A stretch of 64,000 nt of DNA from Streptomyces sp. NBC_00654 (GTDB lineage Bacteria; Actinomycetota; Actinomycetes; Streptomycetales; Streptomycetaceae), in NCBI RefSeq assembly GCF_026341775.1, contig NZ_JAPEOB010000001.1, positions 2,480,001 through 2,544,000 of the forward strand, in the 5' to 3' direction. The translations under genes and the position numbers were made by a program. The notes under the pieces are model-generated. The model made no database searches, was not told where the DNA came from, and saw nothing but the letters and a program-made list of their open reading frames with translations. This document shows positions 26,474 to 36,233 of this stretch, one piece after another; within the stretch, counting starts at the first letter, position 1; each line of letters begins with the position of its first letter.

Positions 26474-27895
26474 CTACACCTGCGCAGGACCGGGCGACCG
26501 CACCGGCTCGGGCAGCGGCTGAGGCGGGAGGGGACCTCGGTACTGCCCGATGGGCCGCATCCGCAGCGGCCGCTCCGCGTACTCCTCCAGCGCGTGCGCG
26601 ATCCAGCCCGCCGTCCGGGAGACCGCGAACACCGTCTCGCCCGCCTCCGCGGGCATGCCGGCGGCGACCGTGAGGACGGCCAGGGCCAGGTCGATATTGG
26701 CGTGCAGGCGGGTATGGCGGGCCGTCGTGCTCACCACATCGCGGGCGGCCGCCAGCACGCCGGCAGCCCGCGGCACCTCCTCCAGCAGGGCGAACAGCGT
26801 GCGGGCGCGGGGGTCCTCGCCCGTGTACAGCCGGTGCCCCAGGCCCGGCACCCGGCGGCCGGCCCGCAGATGGTCGGCGACGACGGGGGCCGCGCTGCCC
26901 CGGGCCACGACGTCGGTCAGCATCTGGTGGGCCAAGCCGCTCGCGGCGCCGTGCAGCGGCCCCTCCAGCACGCCCAGACCGGCCGAGACCACGGCGTACG
27001 GATGGGCGTGGGCGGACGCGGCGACCCGGGCGGCCAGGGTCGACGCGGCCAGATCGTGATCGATCAGCAGGGTCAGGGCGGTGTCGAGTACGGCGAGCGA
27101 CGCCTCGTCGGCGGGCTGGGCGGTGAGCCTGGGCCACAGCTGCCGGGCGAGCGAAGCGGTGCCGTCAGCCGCGGGCCCGGTGCCGCCCGCACCGCGTGAG
27201 ACATCGCCTTCGGCGTCGACACGCCCGGTGCCGGCCGGGGCCGCCCCCACTGCGGGACGGCCCCCGGTTCCCGCCACCGGCAGCGCGCCCACCAGGGTGG
27301 GAATCAGGCTGCGGGCACTGCTGAGCACCGCCTGTGGCGAGAGGTCGAACCGCAGCGGATCGGCGGCGGCCGCCGCGATCACCGCCACCCGCAGCCGGTC
27401 CGTCGAGCCGCTGTGCGAGGGCAGGGCGTCGACCGCCCGGCGCGCCGCCGCGAGAGCCGGGCCGGGGGCGGTGAAGCGGACCCCCGGCCGGAGCTCGCCG
27501 GTCCACAGCCACTCGGCGACCTCCTCGTAGCCGTACCGCCGGGCGAGCCCGGTCGCGTCGACGCCGCGGAAGTAGTACCGGTCCCGCTCGATGAGGGTGA
27601 TGCCGGTACGGAAGACGAGGTCGCCGTCGGCCGGTGCGGGCTCGCGGCGCCCCGTACGCCGGATCAGCGCCTCGACCTCGGCGGCGTCGAACGTGCTGCC
27701 GCGCCCCCCGGGGACGCGTCGGCTGCTCAGCTGACCCCTGCTGACGTACGCGTAGACCGTCTCGGGCTTCACCCCCAGCAGCTCGGCCGTCTCCCGTGTG
27801 GTGAGCCGCCGGTCACCGCCCGCCCTCTCCATGCCGGAGCCGGAAGAGCCGTGACCGTGATCGTTTCCGGGGGCCTGCGCTGCTTGATCCGTCAT
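26474..27895 (-). CDS. Citrate-synthase-family protein with N-terminal DNA-binding HTH
   Basis: A 473-residue fusion. Residues about 25-80 are an excisionase/MerR-like helix-turn-helix (TTRETAELLGVKPETVYAYVSRGQLSSRRVPG). The rest is a citrate synthase fold with GPLHGAA (His), GLGHRLY (His) and NIDLAL (Asp), so the triad is kept. A Gly/Ala-rich insertion lies at about 210-250. The HTH suggests a metabolite-responsive regulator evolved from the enzyme, or an enzyme that also binds DNA. It is divergent from a plain citrate synthase across a repeat-rich AT-rich region. I chose ATG 27895; a GTG further upstream adds 18 residues. S. coelicolor has the same pair next to parC. Confidence 0.85.
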   Translation of the reverse strand: MTDQAAQAPGNDHGHGSSGSGMERAGGDRRLTTRETAELLGVKPETVYAYVSRGQLSSRRVPGGRGSTFDAAEVEALIRRTGRREPAPADGDLVFRTGITLIERDRYYFRGVDATGLARRYGYEEVAEWLWTGELRPGVRFTAPGPALAAARRAVDALPSHSGSTDRLRVAVIAAAAADPLRFDLSPQAVLSSARSLIPTLVGALPVAGTGGRPAVGAAPAGTGRVDAEGDVSRGAGGTGPAADGTASLARQLWPRLTAQPADEASLAVLDTALTLLIDHDLAASTLAARVAASAHAHPYAVVSAGLGVLEGPLHGAASGLAHQMLTDVVARGSAAPVVADHLRAGRRVPGLGHRLYTGEDPRARTLFALLEEVPRAAGVLAAARDVVSTTARHTRLHANIDLALAVLTVAAGMPAEAGETVFAVSRTAGWIAHALEEYAERPLRMRPIGQYRGPLPPQPLPEPVRSPGPAQV

Positions 27896-28042
27896 GGCGC
27901 CCACCGTATCCATGCGTCGATGTATCCATGCATCGATCAAGTCCACCACGCTTTACGTATTGATTCAATCAATATTGACAGAGTTTGAGTCAAGCATGGA
28001 CAGTCGAATCAATATTCAAAGCCACGGAGGAGTGACCCAGAG
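27896..28042. promoter_or_regulatory. AT-rich divergent operator region between the two citrate synthase genes
   Basis: In about 145 bases lie a tandem 16-mer (GTATCCATGCGTCGAT at 27906-27921, GTATCCATGCATCGAT at 27922-27937), the inverted repeat TTGATTCAATCAA (27960-27972) and two copies of AATCAATATT (27967-27976 and 28007-28016) 40 bases apart. The composition is far lower in GC than the flanking genes. This is a strong candidate for binding by the HTH of the leftward gene. Confidence 0.7.
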
Positions 28043-29206
28043 ATGACGGCCATGACCCGGAGCACCGCTCCGCTCGACGTACCCCGTGGCCTCGCGGGCG
28101 TCGTCGTCACCGACACCGCCCTCGGAGATGTCCGAGGCCGCGAAGGCTTCTACCACTACCGGCAGTACTCGGCGATCGAGCTGGCGCAGACCCGCAGCTT
28201 CGAGGACGTCTGGTACCTGATGTTCCACGGGGAGCTGCCCGACCGGGCCGCCGGCGCGGACTTCGCCGCGCGCACGGCGGCCCTGCGCCGGCTGCCCACC
28301 GAGGTGCGCGAGGCACTGCCCGCCATCGCCCGCGCGGGCGCCGTCTCGGGCCCGCTCGCCGGACTGCGCACCGCACTCTCGCTGCTCGGGGCCTCGGCGG
28401 GATTCCGCCCGGTGTACGACATCGGGGCGGGCCGCCGCCGCGACGACGCGCTGGCCGCCTGCGCGGCCGTACCGACCGTGCTCACCGCGCTGTACCGGCT
28501 CGGCCGGGGCCTCGAACCCGTGGAGCCGCGCGAGGACCTGCCGTACGCCGCGAACTACCTGTACATGCTGACCGGCTCGGAACCGGCCGACGCGAACGTC
28601 AGGGCCGTCGAGCAGTACCTCATCTCCACCGTCGACCACGGGTTCAACGCCTCGACCTTCACCGGCCGGGTCGTCGCCTCCACCGGCGCCGACGTGGCCG
28701 CCTGCCTGGTCGCCGCCATCGGCGCGCTCTCCGGACCACTGCACGGCGGAGCGCCCAGCCGGGCCCTGGACACCCTGGACGCGATCGGCACCCCGGACCG
28801 TATCGACGGCTGGATCCGTGAGCAGGTGCTCTCGGGGGCGCGCATCATGGGTTTCGGGCACCCCGTCTACCGCACCGAGGACCCGCGCTCGCACATGCTG
28901 CGGGGCATCGCCCAGAGCTTCGGCGGTCCGCTCGTCGACTTCGCCGTCGAGGTGGAACGCCAGGTGGAGGCCATCCTCGCCGAGCTCAAGCCCGGACGTG
29001 AGCTGCACACCAACGTGGAGTTCTACGCGGGAGTCGTCATGGAGCTGTGCGGGCTGCCTCGCGAGATGTTCACCCCCACCTTCTGCGCGGCGCGTGTGGT
29101 CGGCTGGAGCGCCAATATCCTGGAGCAGGCGGAGGACTCGAAGATCATCCGCCCGGCGGCCCGCTATGTCGGCACGCCCCCGCCGCAGCCGGTCCCGGCA
29201 CCCTGA
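28043..29206 (+). CDS. Citrate synthase family enzyme (citrate or 2-methylcitrate synthase)
   Basis: A 387-residue type-II-like short citrate synthase without HTH. The histidines of the triad are in GPLHGGAPS and MGFGHPVYR. The catalytic Asp position (NVDFY in most family members) is Glu here: HTNVEFYAGVV. It condenses acetyl-CoA or propionyl-CoA with oxaloacetate; which one cannot be told from the sequence. It is divergent from the HTH-fused paralogue and followed 24 bases later by a CobW GTPase. Confidence 0.85.
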   Translation: MTAMTRSTAPLDVPRGLAGVVVTDTALGDVRGREGFYHYRQYSAIELAQTRSFEDVWYLMFHGELPDRAAGADFAARTAALRRLPTEVREALPAIARAGAVSGPLAGLRTALSLLGASAGFRPVYDIGAGRRRDDALAACAAVPTVLTALYRLGRGLEPVEPREDLPYAANYLYMLTGSEPADANVRAVEQYLISTVDHGFNASTFTGRVVASTGADVAACLVAAIGALSGPLHGGAPSRALDTLDAIGTPDRIDGWIREQVLSGARIMGFGHPVYRTEDPRSHMLRGIAQSFGGPLVDFAVEVERQVEAILAELKPGRELHTNVEFYAGVVMELCGLPREMFTPTFCAARVVGWSANILEQAEDSKIIRPAARYVGTPPPQPVPAP

Positions 29207-29229
29207 CGACATTCCGAGGAAGGCCCCCG

Positions 29230-30423
29230 TTGACCCCGACCCGCAGCCCGCAGATTCCGGTCGTCGTCCTGGCGGGTTTCCTGGGATCCGGCAAGACGAC
29301 GCTGCTCAACCATCTGCTCCGCAACCGCGCGGGGAACCGGATCGGCGTGATCGTCAACGATTTCGGGGCCATCGAGATCGACGCCATGACCGTCGCGGGC
29401 CAGGTCGGCTCGACGGTCTCGCTCGGCAACGGCTGCCTGTGCTGCGCCGTCGACGCGAGCGAACTCGACACTTTCCTGGAGACGCTGACCCGGCCCTCCG
29501 CCCGCCTCGATGTGATCGTCATCGAGGCGAGCGGCCTCGCCGAACCCCAGGAGCTCGTACGGATGCTGCTGGCCAGCGACAACCCGCACATCCGGTACGG
29601 GGGACTGGTCGAGGTCGTCGACGCCGCCGAGTTCGAGCGGACCAGGGAGCGCCATCCCGAGATCGACCGCCATCTCGCCGTCGCCGATCTCGTGGTGCTG
29701 AACAAGACCGACCGGGTGGACGAGGCGGAGCACGCCCGGCTGCGCGGAAGCGTCGCGGAACTCGGCAGCCGGGCCGCCGTCATCTCCGCCGTGCACGGCC
29801 GCATCGATCCCGAACTGCTCTTCGACCCCGTGCTGAGGCCGGACCACGAGGACGAGGCCCGCCAGCTCACCTTCGAGGACCTGTTCCTGGACGAGTGCCA
29901 GGAGGGGGAAGGCGGGCACGCGGGCCATATGCACGCGGCGTACGAGAGCGTCGCCTTCACCTCCCGGGAGCCGATGGACCCCCGCCGGTTCCTGGAGTTC
30001 CTCGACTCCAGGCCCGAGGGCCTGTACCGGATCAAGGGGTTCGCCGACTTCGGTGCGGGGGACCGGGCCAACAAGTACGCCCTGCACGCGGTGGGCAGGT
30101 TTCTGCGCTTCGTCCCCCAGCCCTGGTCGCGGGGGGAGCAGCGGCTCACGCAGCTGGTCCTGATCGGTTCGGGCATCGACGCCGGGGCGCTGTACGAGGA
30201 ACTCGCGGACTGCCGGACGCGAACGCCCGACGGCACGGGGAAGCCCCTCCCGGACACATCACCGGACGCCGCACGGAACGCGCCGCACGGCACCCCGCCC
30301 GAAGACGCCCCGCACAACGACGCCCCGCACGACGAGGACCGGCCTCACGAGGACCGCGAGCAGCACGAGCGCAGCATGTGGGGCGTCCTGAGATACGTAC
30401 AGCGGCCGGCCGGGGCGCCGTGA
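29230..30423 (+). CDS. CobW/COG0523 family GTPase, putative metallochaperone
   Basis: A 397-residue P-loop GTPase. It has Walker A GFLGSGKTTLLN, the metal-binding CxCC motif in GNGCLCCAV, a Walker B around VIVIEASGLAEP and NKTD for guanine. A C-terminal CobW_C domain follows, then a disordered His/Asp/Pro-rich tail (about residues 340-380) that may bind metal. Family members deliver zinc, cobalt or other metals to client enzymes; the client here is unknown. The TTG start has GAGGAAGG 6 bases upstream. Same direction as and close to the citrate synthase gene. Confidence 0.87.
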   Translation: MTPTRSPQIPVVVLAGFLGSGKTTLLNHLLRNRAGNRIGVIVNDFGAIEIDAMTVAGQVGSTVSLGNGCLCCAVDASELDTFLETLTRPSARLDVIVIEASGLAEPQELVRMLLASDNPHIRYGGLVEVVDAAEFERTRERHPEIDRHLAVADLVVLNKTDRVDEAEHARLRGSVAELGSRAAVISAVHGRIDPELLFDPVLRPDHEDEARQLTFEDLFLDECQEGEGGHAGHMHAAYESVAFTSREPMDPRRFLEFLDSRPEGLYRIKGFADFGAGDRANKYALHAVGRFLRFVPQPWSRGEQRLTQLVLIGSGIDAGALYEELADCRTRTPDGTGKPLPDTSPDAARNAPHGTPPEDAPHNDAPHDEDRPHEDREQHERSMWGVLRYVQRPAGAP

Positions 30424-30495
30424 GCGCCGTCCCGTGATCCACGCCCGTCAGGGACCACGGGACAGCGCTCGGCGTGAAGGCCGGCCGCCTCGCCG

Positions 30496-32946
30496 TCACA
30501 CGGGTCCGGCGATCACCGCCACCGGCTGGAGCAGCGGTGTGCCCGAACCGTCGCGTCGTGGATCCGGAGCGGGCAGCTGTGCCGGAGCGCCGTTCTTCTG
30601 GGCCGCCCGTGCCGGGACCGCGCCCGCCCAGGCGAACACCAGGACGTCCTCGCCCTTCAGGAACCGCTGGCAGCGCACCCCACCGGTCGCCCGGCCCTTG
30701 CGCGGGTACTGGTCGAACGGGGTGAGCTTCGACGTCAGCTCCGAATCGTCCAGCGTGCCGTGCGAGCCGGCGACCGTGAACACCAGCGCGTCCGCCGCAG
30801 GATCGACGGCCGTGAACGAGAGCACCTCCGCACCGGCCGTGAGCTTCACTCCCGCCATCCCTCCGGCGGGCCGGCCCTGCGGGCGCACCTGCGCGGCCGG
30901 GTAGCGCAGCAACTGCGCGTCGGAGGTGATGAAGACCAGGTCCTCCTCGCCCGTACGCAGCTCCGTCGCGCCCACGATCCGGTCACCGTCCTTGAGGGAG
31001 ATGACCTCCAACTCTTCCTTGTTGGCCGGGTAGTCGGGCACCACCCGCTTCACCACTCCTTGGAGTGTGCCGATCGCCAGGCCCGGTGAGGACTCGTCCA
31101 GGGTGGTGAGGCAGATCAGCTCCTCGCCCGTCTCCAGGGTCAGGAACTCCGAGATCTGTGCCCCGCCCGAGAGATTGGGGGCCGCGTGGGTGTCCGGCAG
31201 CTGGGGCAGATCGATCACCGCGATCCGCAGCAGGCGCCCGGTGGACGTCACCGCCCCCACATCGCCGCGGGCCGTGGCCGGGACGGCCGACACGATCACG
31301 TCGTGCTTGGCACGCTTGGCGTCCTCGGTCACCACGATCGGGTCGCCGTTGGCCGTGCGGGCCAGCAGACCGGTCGAGGACAGCAGCACCCGGCACGGGT
31401 CGTCCGCGACCTCCAGCGGTACGGACGCGATCTGCGAACCCGCCGACTCCAGCAGCACCGTGCGCCGGTCGGTGCCGAACTTCTTCGCCACCGCGGCCAG
31501 CTCGGAGGAGACCAGCTTGCGCAGCTCCGCGTCGGACTCCAGGATCGCGGTCAGCGCGGCGATCTCCTCGCTGAGCCGGTCGCGCTCGCTCTCCAGCTCG
31601 ATCCGGTCGAACCGGGTGAGCCGGCGCAGCGGGGTGTCCAGGATGTACTGGGTCTGGATCTCGCTCAGCGAGAAGCGGTCCATGAGCCGCTCCTTCGCCT
31701 GCGCCGAGTTGTCGCTGTCCCGGATGATCCGGATGACCTCGTCGATGTCGAGCAGCGCGACGAGCAGGCCCTCGACCAGGTGCAGCCGGTCGCGGCGCTT
31801 GGTCCGGCGGAACTCGCTGCGCCGGCGCACCACCTCGAAGCGGTGGTCGAGATAGACCTCCAGCAGCTCCTTGAGGCCCAGGGTGAGCGGCTGGCCGTCG
31901 ACGAGCGCCACGTTGTTGATGCCGAAGGACTCCTCCATCGGCGTCAGCTTGTAGAGCTGTTCGAGCACGGCTTCCGGTACGAAGCCGTTCTTGACCTCGA
32001 TCACCAGGCGCAGTCCGTGCGCCCGGTCGGTGAGGTCCTTGACGTCCGCGATGCCCTGGAGCTTCTTCGCGGAGACCAGGTCCTTGATCTTGGCGATCAC
32101 CTTCTCCGGGCCGACGGTGAAGGGCAGTTCGGTGACGACCAGGCCCTTGCGCCGCGCCGTCACGTCCTCCACGGCGACCGTCGCCCGGATCTTGAACGTG
32201 CCGCGGCCGGCGGTGTACGCGTCCTTGATGCCGCCGAGCCCGACGATCCGGCCCCCGGTGGGCAGGTCGGGGCCGGGGACGAAGCGCATGAGCGTTTCCA
32301 CGTCGGCGCCCGGGTGCTTGATCAGGTGGCGGGCGGCGGCGATGACCTCGCCCAGGTTGTGCGGGGGCATGTTGGTGGCCATGCCGACCGCGATTCCGGA
32401 CACCCCGTTGACCAGGAGGTTCGGATACGCGGCGGGGAGGACGACCGGCTCCCGCTCCTGGCCGTCGTAGTTCGACTGAAAATCGACGGTGTCCTCGTCG
32501 ATGGCTTCGGTCATCAATGACGTGGCGTCGGCCATCCGGCACTCGGTGTACCGCATCGCGGCCGGCGGGTCGTCATTGCCGAGCGAGCCGAAGTTGCCGT
32601 GTCCGTCGACGAGGGGGAGCCGCATCGAGAACGGCTGTGCCATCCGCACCAGTGCGTCGTAGATCGACGCGTCCCCGTGCGGGTGCAACTTACCCATGAC
32701 TTCGCCGACCACACGGGCGCACTTCACATAGCCGCGGTCGGGGCGCAGTCCCATCTCGTTCATCTGGGACACGATGCGGCGGTGCACCGGCTTCATACCG
32801 TCGCGGGCGTCGGGCAGGGCCCTGGAGTAGATCACCGAGTACGCGTACTCGAGGAAGGAGCCCTGCATTTCGTCGACGACGTCGATGTCGAGGATCTTCT
32901 CCTCGAAGTCGTCCGGCGGCGGGGTCTTCGTGCTACGGCGGGCCAT
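30496..32946 (-). CDS. parC: DNA topoisomerase IV subunit A (ParC)
   Basis: An 816-residue breakage-reunion subunit. The quinolone-region HPHGDASIYDALVRMAQ and the catalytic tyrosine in AMRYTECRM are present, followed by the coiled-coil and the C-terminal beta-pinwheel repeats. It acts with ParE (20085-22217), about 8 kb away on the other strand. ATG 32946 gives MARRSTKTPPPDDFEEKILD with AAGGAG upstream; the extra 52 upstream codons are not conserved-looking. Corresponds to SCO5836. Confidence 0.95.
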   Translation of the reverse strand: MARRSTKTPPPDDFEEKILDIDVVDEMQGSFLEYAYSVIYSRALPDARDGMKPVHRRIVSQMNEMGLRPDRGYVKCARVVGEVMGKLHPHGDASIYDALVRMAQPFSMRLPLVDGHGNFGSLGNDDPPAAMRYTECRMADATSLMTEAIDEDTVDFQSNYDGQEREPVVLPAAYPNLLVNGVSGIAVGMATNMPPHNLGEVIAAARHLIKHPGADVETLMRFVPGPDLPTGGRIVGLGGIKDAYTAGRGTFKIRATVAVEDVTARRKGLVVTELPFTVGPEKVIAKIKDLVSAKKLQGIADVKDLTDRAHGLRLVIEVKNGFVPEAVLEQLYKLTPMEESFGINNVALVDGQPLTLGLKELLEVYLDHRFEVVRRRSEFRRTKRRDRLHLVEGLLVALLDIDEVIRIIRDSDNSAQAKERLMDRFSLSEIQTQYILDTPLRRLTRFDRIELESERDRLSEEIAALTAILESDAELRKLVSSELAAVAKKFGTDRRTVLLESAGSQIASVPLEVADDPCRVLLSSTGLLARTANGDPIVVTEDAKRAKHDVIVSAVPATARGDVGAVTSTGRLLRIAVIDLPQLPDTHAAPNLSGGAQISEFLTLETGEELICLTTLDESSPGLAIGTLQGVVKRVVPDYPANKEELEVISLKDGDRIVGATELRTGEEDLVFITSDAQLLRYPAAQVRPQGRPAGGMAGVKLTAGAEVLSFTAVDPAADALVFTVAGSHGTLDDSELTSKLTPFDQYPRKGRATGGVRCQRFLKGEDVLVFAWAGAVPARAAQKNGAPAQLPAPDPRRDGSGTPLLQPVAVIAGPV

Positions 32947-33205
32947 CGCGGCTGCGACTCCTTCACGGATTCTGATCGGGCAACCTGAGGTTCTGACGCG
33001 GACCATTGTGGACCGCCGCACTGACAACGCCGACCTCGACCCGTCCGAAGCGGTCCGAAGCGGCCCCACGGGACCCGGCACGGGCCCCGGTTGCGGCAGC
33101 ATCTACAGCAACATCGACGGAACGGGAACTTCGCCAGGTGTCGGTGCGCTTGCTTACAGTGGCAGGTCTGGCAGGAAATCCAGTATCGCGATCGAAGGGA
33201 CGTAC

Positions 33206-34573
33206 ATGCCCATGGGTCACACGGCCACAGCACAGGCCGGCTCCGGCGGCTTGACAGCGACCGAGCACCGCCTGGCCAACGGTCTGCGTGTGGTGCTCTC
33301 GGAGGACCATCTGACCCCGGTCGCCGCGGTCTGTCTCTGGTACGACGTCGGGTCGCGCCACGAGGTCAAGGGACGCACCGGCCTGGCTCACCTTTTCGAG
33401 CACCTGATGTTCCAGGGCTCGGGCCAGGTCAAGGGGAACGGGCACTTCGAGCTCGTACAGGGGGCCGGTGGCTCGCTCAACGGGACGACCAGCTTCGAGC
33501 GGACGAACTACTTCGAGACCATGCCCACCCATCAGGTGGAGCTGGCTCTCTGGCTGGAAGCCGACCGGATGGGCTCCCTCCTCGCCGCACTCGACGAGGA
33601 GTCCATGGAGAACCAGCGCGACGTCGTGAAGAACGAGCGGCGCCAGCGCTACGACAACGTGCCCTACGGCACCGCGTTCGAGCGGCTGACCGCCCTCGCG
33701 TATCCGGAGGGCCACCCGTACCACCACACCCCGATCGGCTCGATGGCCGACCTGGACGCCGCGACCCTTGAGGACGCGCGTACGTTCTTCCGCACGTACT
33801 ACGCCCCGAACAACGCGGTGCTCTCGGTGGTCGGCGACATCGACCCCGAGCAGACGCTGGCCTGGATCGAGAAGTACTTCGGCTCCATCCCCTCCCACGA
33901 CGGCAAGCAGCCGCCGCGCGACGGCACGCTGCCCGAGGTGATCGGGGAGCAGCTGCGCGAGGTGGTTCAGGAAGAGGTCCCGGCGCGTGCGCTGATGGCG
34001 GCCTACCGGCTGCCGCACGACGGCACCCGGGCCTGCGACGCCGCGGATCTGGCGCTGACCGTGCTGGGCGGCGGCGAGTCGTCCCGGCTGCACAACCGTC
34101 TGGTCCGCCGCGACCGTACGGCGGTGGCCGCCGGATTCGGGCTGCTGAGGCTCTCCGGAGCGCCCTCGCTGGGCTGGCTGGACGTCAAGACGTCCGGCGG
34201 CGTCGAGGTGCCGCAGATCGAGGCGGCGGTGGACGAGGAGCTGGCCCGGTTCGCCGCCGAGGGCCCCACGCTCGAGGAAATGGAACGGGCCCAGGCCCAG
34301 TTGGAGCGCGAGTGGCTGGACCGGCTCGGCACGGTCGCGGGCCGCGCCGATGAACTGTGCCGGTACGCCGTCCTGTTCGGCGACCCGCAGCTCGCCCTGA
34401 CCGCCGTGCAGCGGGTGCTGGACGTCACCGCCGAGGAGGTCCGGGCGGCCGCCGAAGCGGCGCTGCGCCCCGACAACCGGGCGGTGCTGGTCTACGAGCC
34501 GCTGGAGCCGGCGGCCGACGAGGCCGCCGACGACACCGAAGGCACCGACGCGCCCGAGGGGGCGGACAAGTGA
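33206..34573 (+). CDS. M16-family zinc peptidase, catalytic subunit
   Basis: A 455-residue insulinase-like protease. The inverted zinc motif HLFEH (HxxEH) is in GRTGLAHLFEHLMFQGS, and the third ligand Glu follows about 75 residues later (ENQRDVVKNERR). It ends with an acidic tail. It overlaps the next M16 gene by GTGA. Pairs of one catalytic and one non-catalytic M16 protein form a peptidasome chamber. The ATG at 33206 has GAAGGGA upstream. Cytoplasmic, no signal peptide. Confidence 0.9.
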   Translation: MPMGHTATAQAGSGGLTATEHRLANGLRVVLSEDHLTPVAAVCLWYDVGSRHEVKGRTGLAHLFEHLMFQGSGQVKGNGHFELVQGAGGSLNGTTSFERTNYFETMPTHQVELALWLEADRMGSLLAALDEESMENQRDVVKNERRQRYDNVPYGTAFERLTALAYPEGHPYHHTPIGSMADLDAATLEDARTFFRTYYAPNNAVLSVVGDIDPEQTLAWIEKYFGSIPSHDGKQPPRDGTLPEVIGEQLREVVQEEVPARALMAAYRLPHDGTRACDAADLALTVLGGGESSRLHNRLVRRDRTAVAAGFGLLRLSGAPSLGWLDVKTSGGVEVPQIEAAVDEELARFAAEGPTLEEMERAQAQLEREWLDRLGTVAGRADELCRYAVLFGDPQLALTAVQRVLDVTAEEVRAAAEAALRPDNRAVLVYEPLEPAADEAADDTEGTDAPEGADK

Positions 34574-35979
34574 GCGACGCCGCCGCGACTGGAGTAGCCA
34601 TGGAGTACCACCCGCAGCCCGCCCCCGGCGTGGCCCGGCCCTGGGCGTTCCCCGCCCCCGAGCGCGGTTCCCTGCCCAACGGGCTGACCGTGCTGCGCTG
34701 CCACCGCCCCGGCCAGCAGGTCGTCGCCGTGGAGATCTTCCTGGACGCCCCGCTGGACGCCGAGCCCGAGGGGCTCGACGGCGTGGCCACGATCATGTCC
34801 CGGGCACTGTCCGAGGGCACGGACAAGCGCAGCGCCGAGGAGTTCGCCGCCGAGCTGGAGCGCTGCGGTGCCACGCTCGACGCGCACGCCGACCACCCCG
34901 GCGTCCGGGTCTCCCTGGAGGTTCCCGCTTCCCGGCTGGCCAAGGCGCTGGGCCTGGTCGCCGAAGCGCTGCGGGCCCCGGCCTTCGCCGAGAGCGAGAT
35001 CGAGCGCCTCGTCGGCAACCGGCTCGACGAGATCCCGCACGAGCAGGCCAACCCCGCGCGGCGCGCCGCCAAGCAGCTCTCCAAGGAGCTGTTCCCGGCG
35101 ACCGCGCGCATGTCGCGCCCGCGCCTGGGCACCGAGGAGACGGTGCGGCGGATCGACGCGGCGGCCGTGCGCGGCTTCTACGACGCCCATGTCCGCCCGT
35201 CCACCGCGACGGCCGTGATCGTCGGCGATCTGACCGGGGTCGATGTGGACGCGCTGCTCGCCGACACCCTCGGCGACTGGTCCGGAAACGCCGGCCAGTC
35301 CCGTCCGGTGCCGCCGATCACCGCCGACGACACCGGCCGTGTCGTCATCGTGGACCGTCCCGGCGCGGTGCAGACGCAGCTGCTCATCGGCCGGATCGGC
35401 GCGGACCGGCACGACAGCGTCTGGCCGGCCCAGGTGCTCGGCACCTACTGCCTGGGCGGCACCCTCACCTCCCGGCTGGACCGGGTGCTGCGTGAGGAGA
35501 AGGGCTACACCTACGGTGTCCGCGCCTTCGGCCAGGTCCTGCGCTCGACGGCTCCGGGCTCGGCCTCCGGGGCGGCGGGCGCCGCGATGCTGGCGATCAG
35601 CGGCTCGGTGGACACCGAGTCCACCGGACCGGCGCTGGCGGACCTCTGGACGGTGCTGCGGACCCTGGCGGCCGACGGGCTGACGGATGCCGAGCGCGAG
35701 ACGGCCGTGCAGAACCTCGTGGGGGTCGCCCCGCTTAAGTTCGAGACCGCGGCGTCGGTCGCGGGCACCCTGGCCGACCAGGTCGAGCAGCACCTCCCGG
35801 ACGACTTCCAGGCCCACCTCTACGCCCGCCTCGCCGAGACGGGCACGGTGGAGGCGACCGCCGCCGTGGTCAACGCGTTCCCGGTGGACCGGCTGGTGAC
35901 GATCCTGGTGGGGGACGCGGCGCAGATCGAGGAGCCCGTGAAGGCCCTCGGCATCGGTGAGGTCTCGGTCGTCAGCTGA
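34570..35979 (+). CDS. M16-family peptidase, non-catalytic partner
   Basis: A 469-residue M16 fold protein. Where HxxEH should be, the sequence is GVATIMSRAL, so zinc is not bound. The late REEKGYTYGVRAF loop (the R/Y pair that contacts substrate in two-chain M16 enzymes) is kept. It therefore completes the active site of the upstream catalytic chain. GTG start overlaps the upstream stop. A strong terminator follows. Confidence 0.9.
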   Translation: MSDAAATGVAMEYHPQPAPGVARPWAFPAPERGSLPNGLTVLRCHRPGQQVVAVEIFLDAPLDAEPEGLDGVATIMSRALSEGTDKRSAEEFAAELERCGATLDAHADHPGVRVSLEVPASRLAKALGLVAEALRAPAFAESEIERLVGNRLDEIPHEQANPARRAAKQLSKELFPATARMSRPRLGTEETVRRIDAAAVRGFYDAHVRPSTATAVIVGDLTGVDVDALLADTLGDWSGNAGQSRPVPPITADDTGRVVIVDRPGAVQTQLLIGRIGADRHDSVWPAQVLGTYCLGGTLTSRLDRVLREEKGYTYGVRAFGQVLRSTAPGSASGAAGAAMLAISGSVDTESTGPALADLWTVLRTLAADGLTDAERETAVQNLVGVAPLKFETAASVAGTLADQVEQHLPDDFQAHLYARLAETGTVEATAAVVNAFPVDRLVTILVGDAAQIEEPVKALGIGEVSVVS

Positions 35980-36041
35980 CTCTCCGGGTACGCGGTCAGC
36001 GGGCGCTCGATGCTCCCGCTGTCGTATACCGGGGCACAGGG

Positions 36042-36080
36042 GACCCCGGTGCGACTCGTCGCGCCGGGGTCTTCCTTTTT
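36042..36080 (+). terminator. Terminator of the M16 peptidase operon
   Basis: Arms GACCCCGG / CCGGGGTC with an inner GCGAC / GTCGC stem, followed by TTCCTTTTTG. Confidence 0.9.
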
Positions 36081-36233
36081 GTCCGATTAGGTTCCTTTGC
36101 GGGGGAAGTTGCTCTTCTGTCCTGTGGGATGAGCGACAAAACCCGCTGTCCGTTTGCTGCGGGAAAGTTGTGCCGCTTAGCGTCGGCTCCGCTGTCCGTC
36201 ATCCGTATGCCGCGTCCGCGGCGCCGGGCAGCC

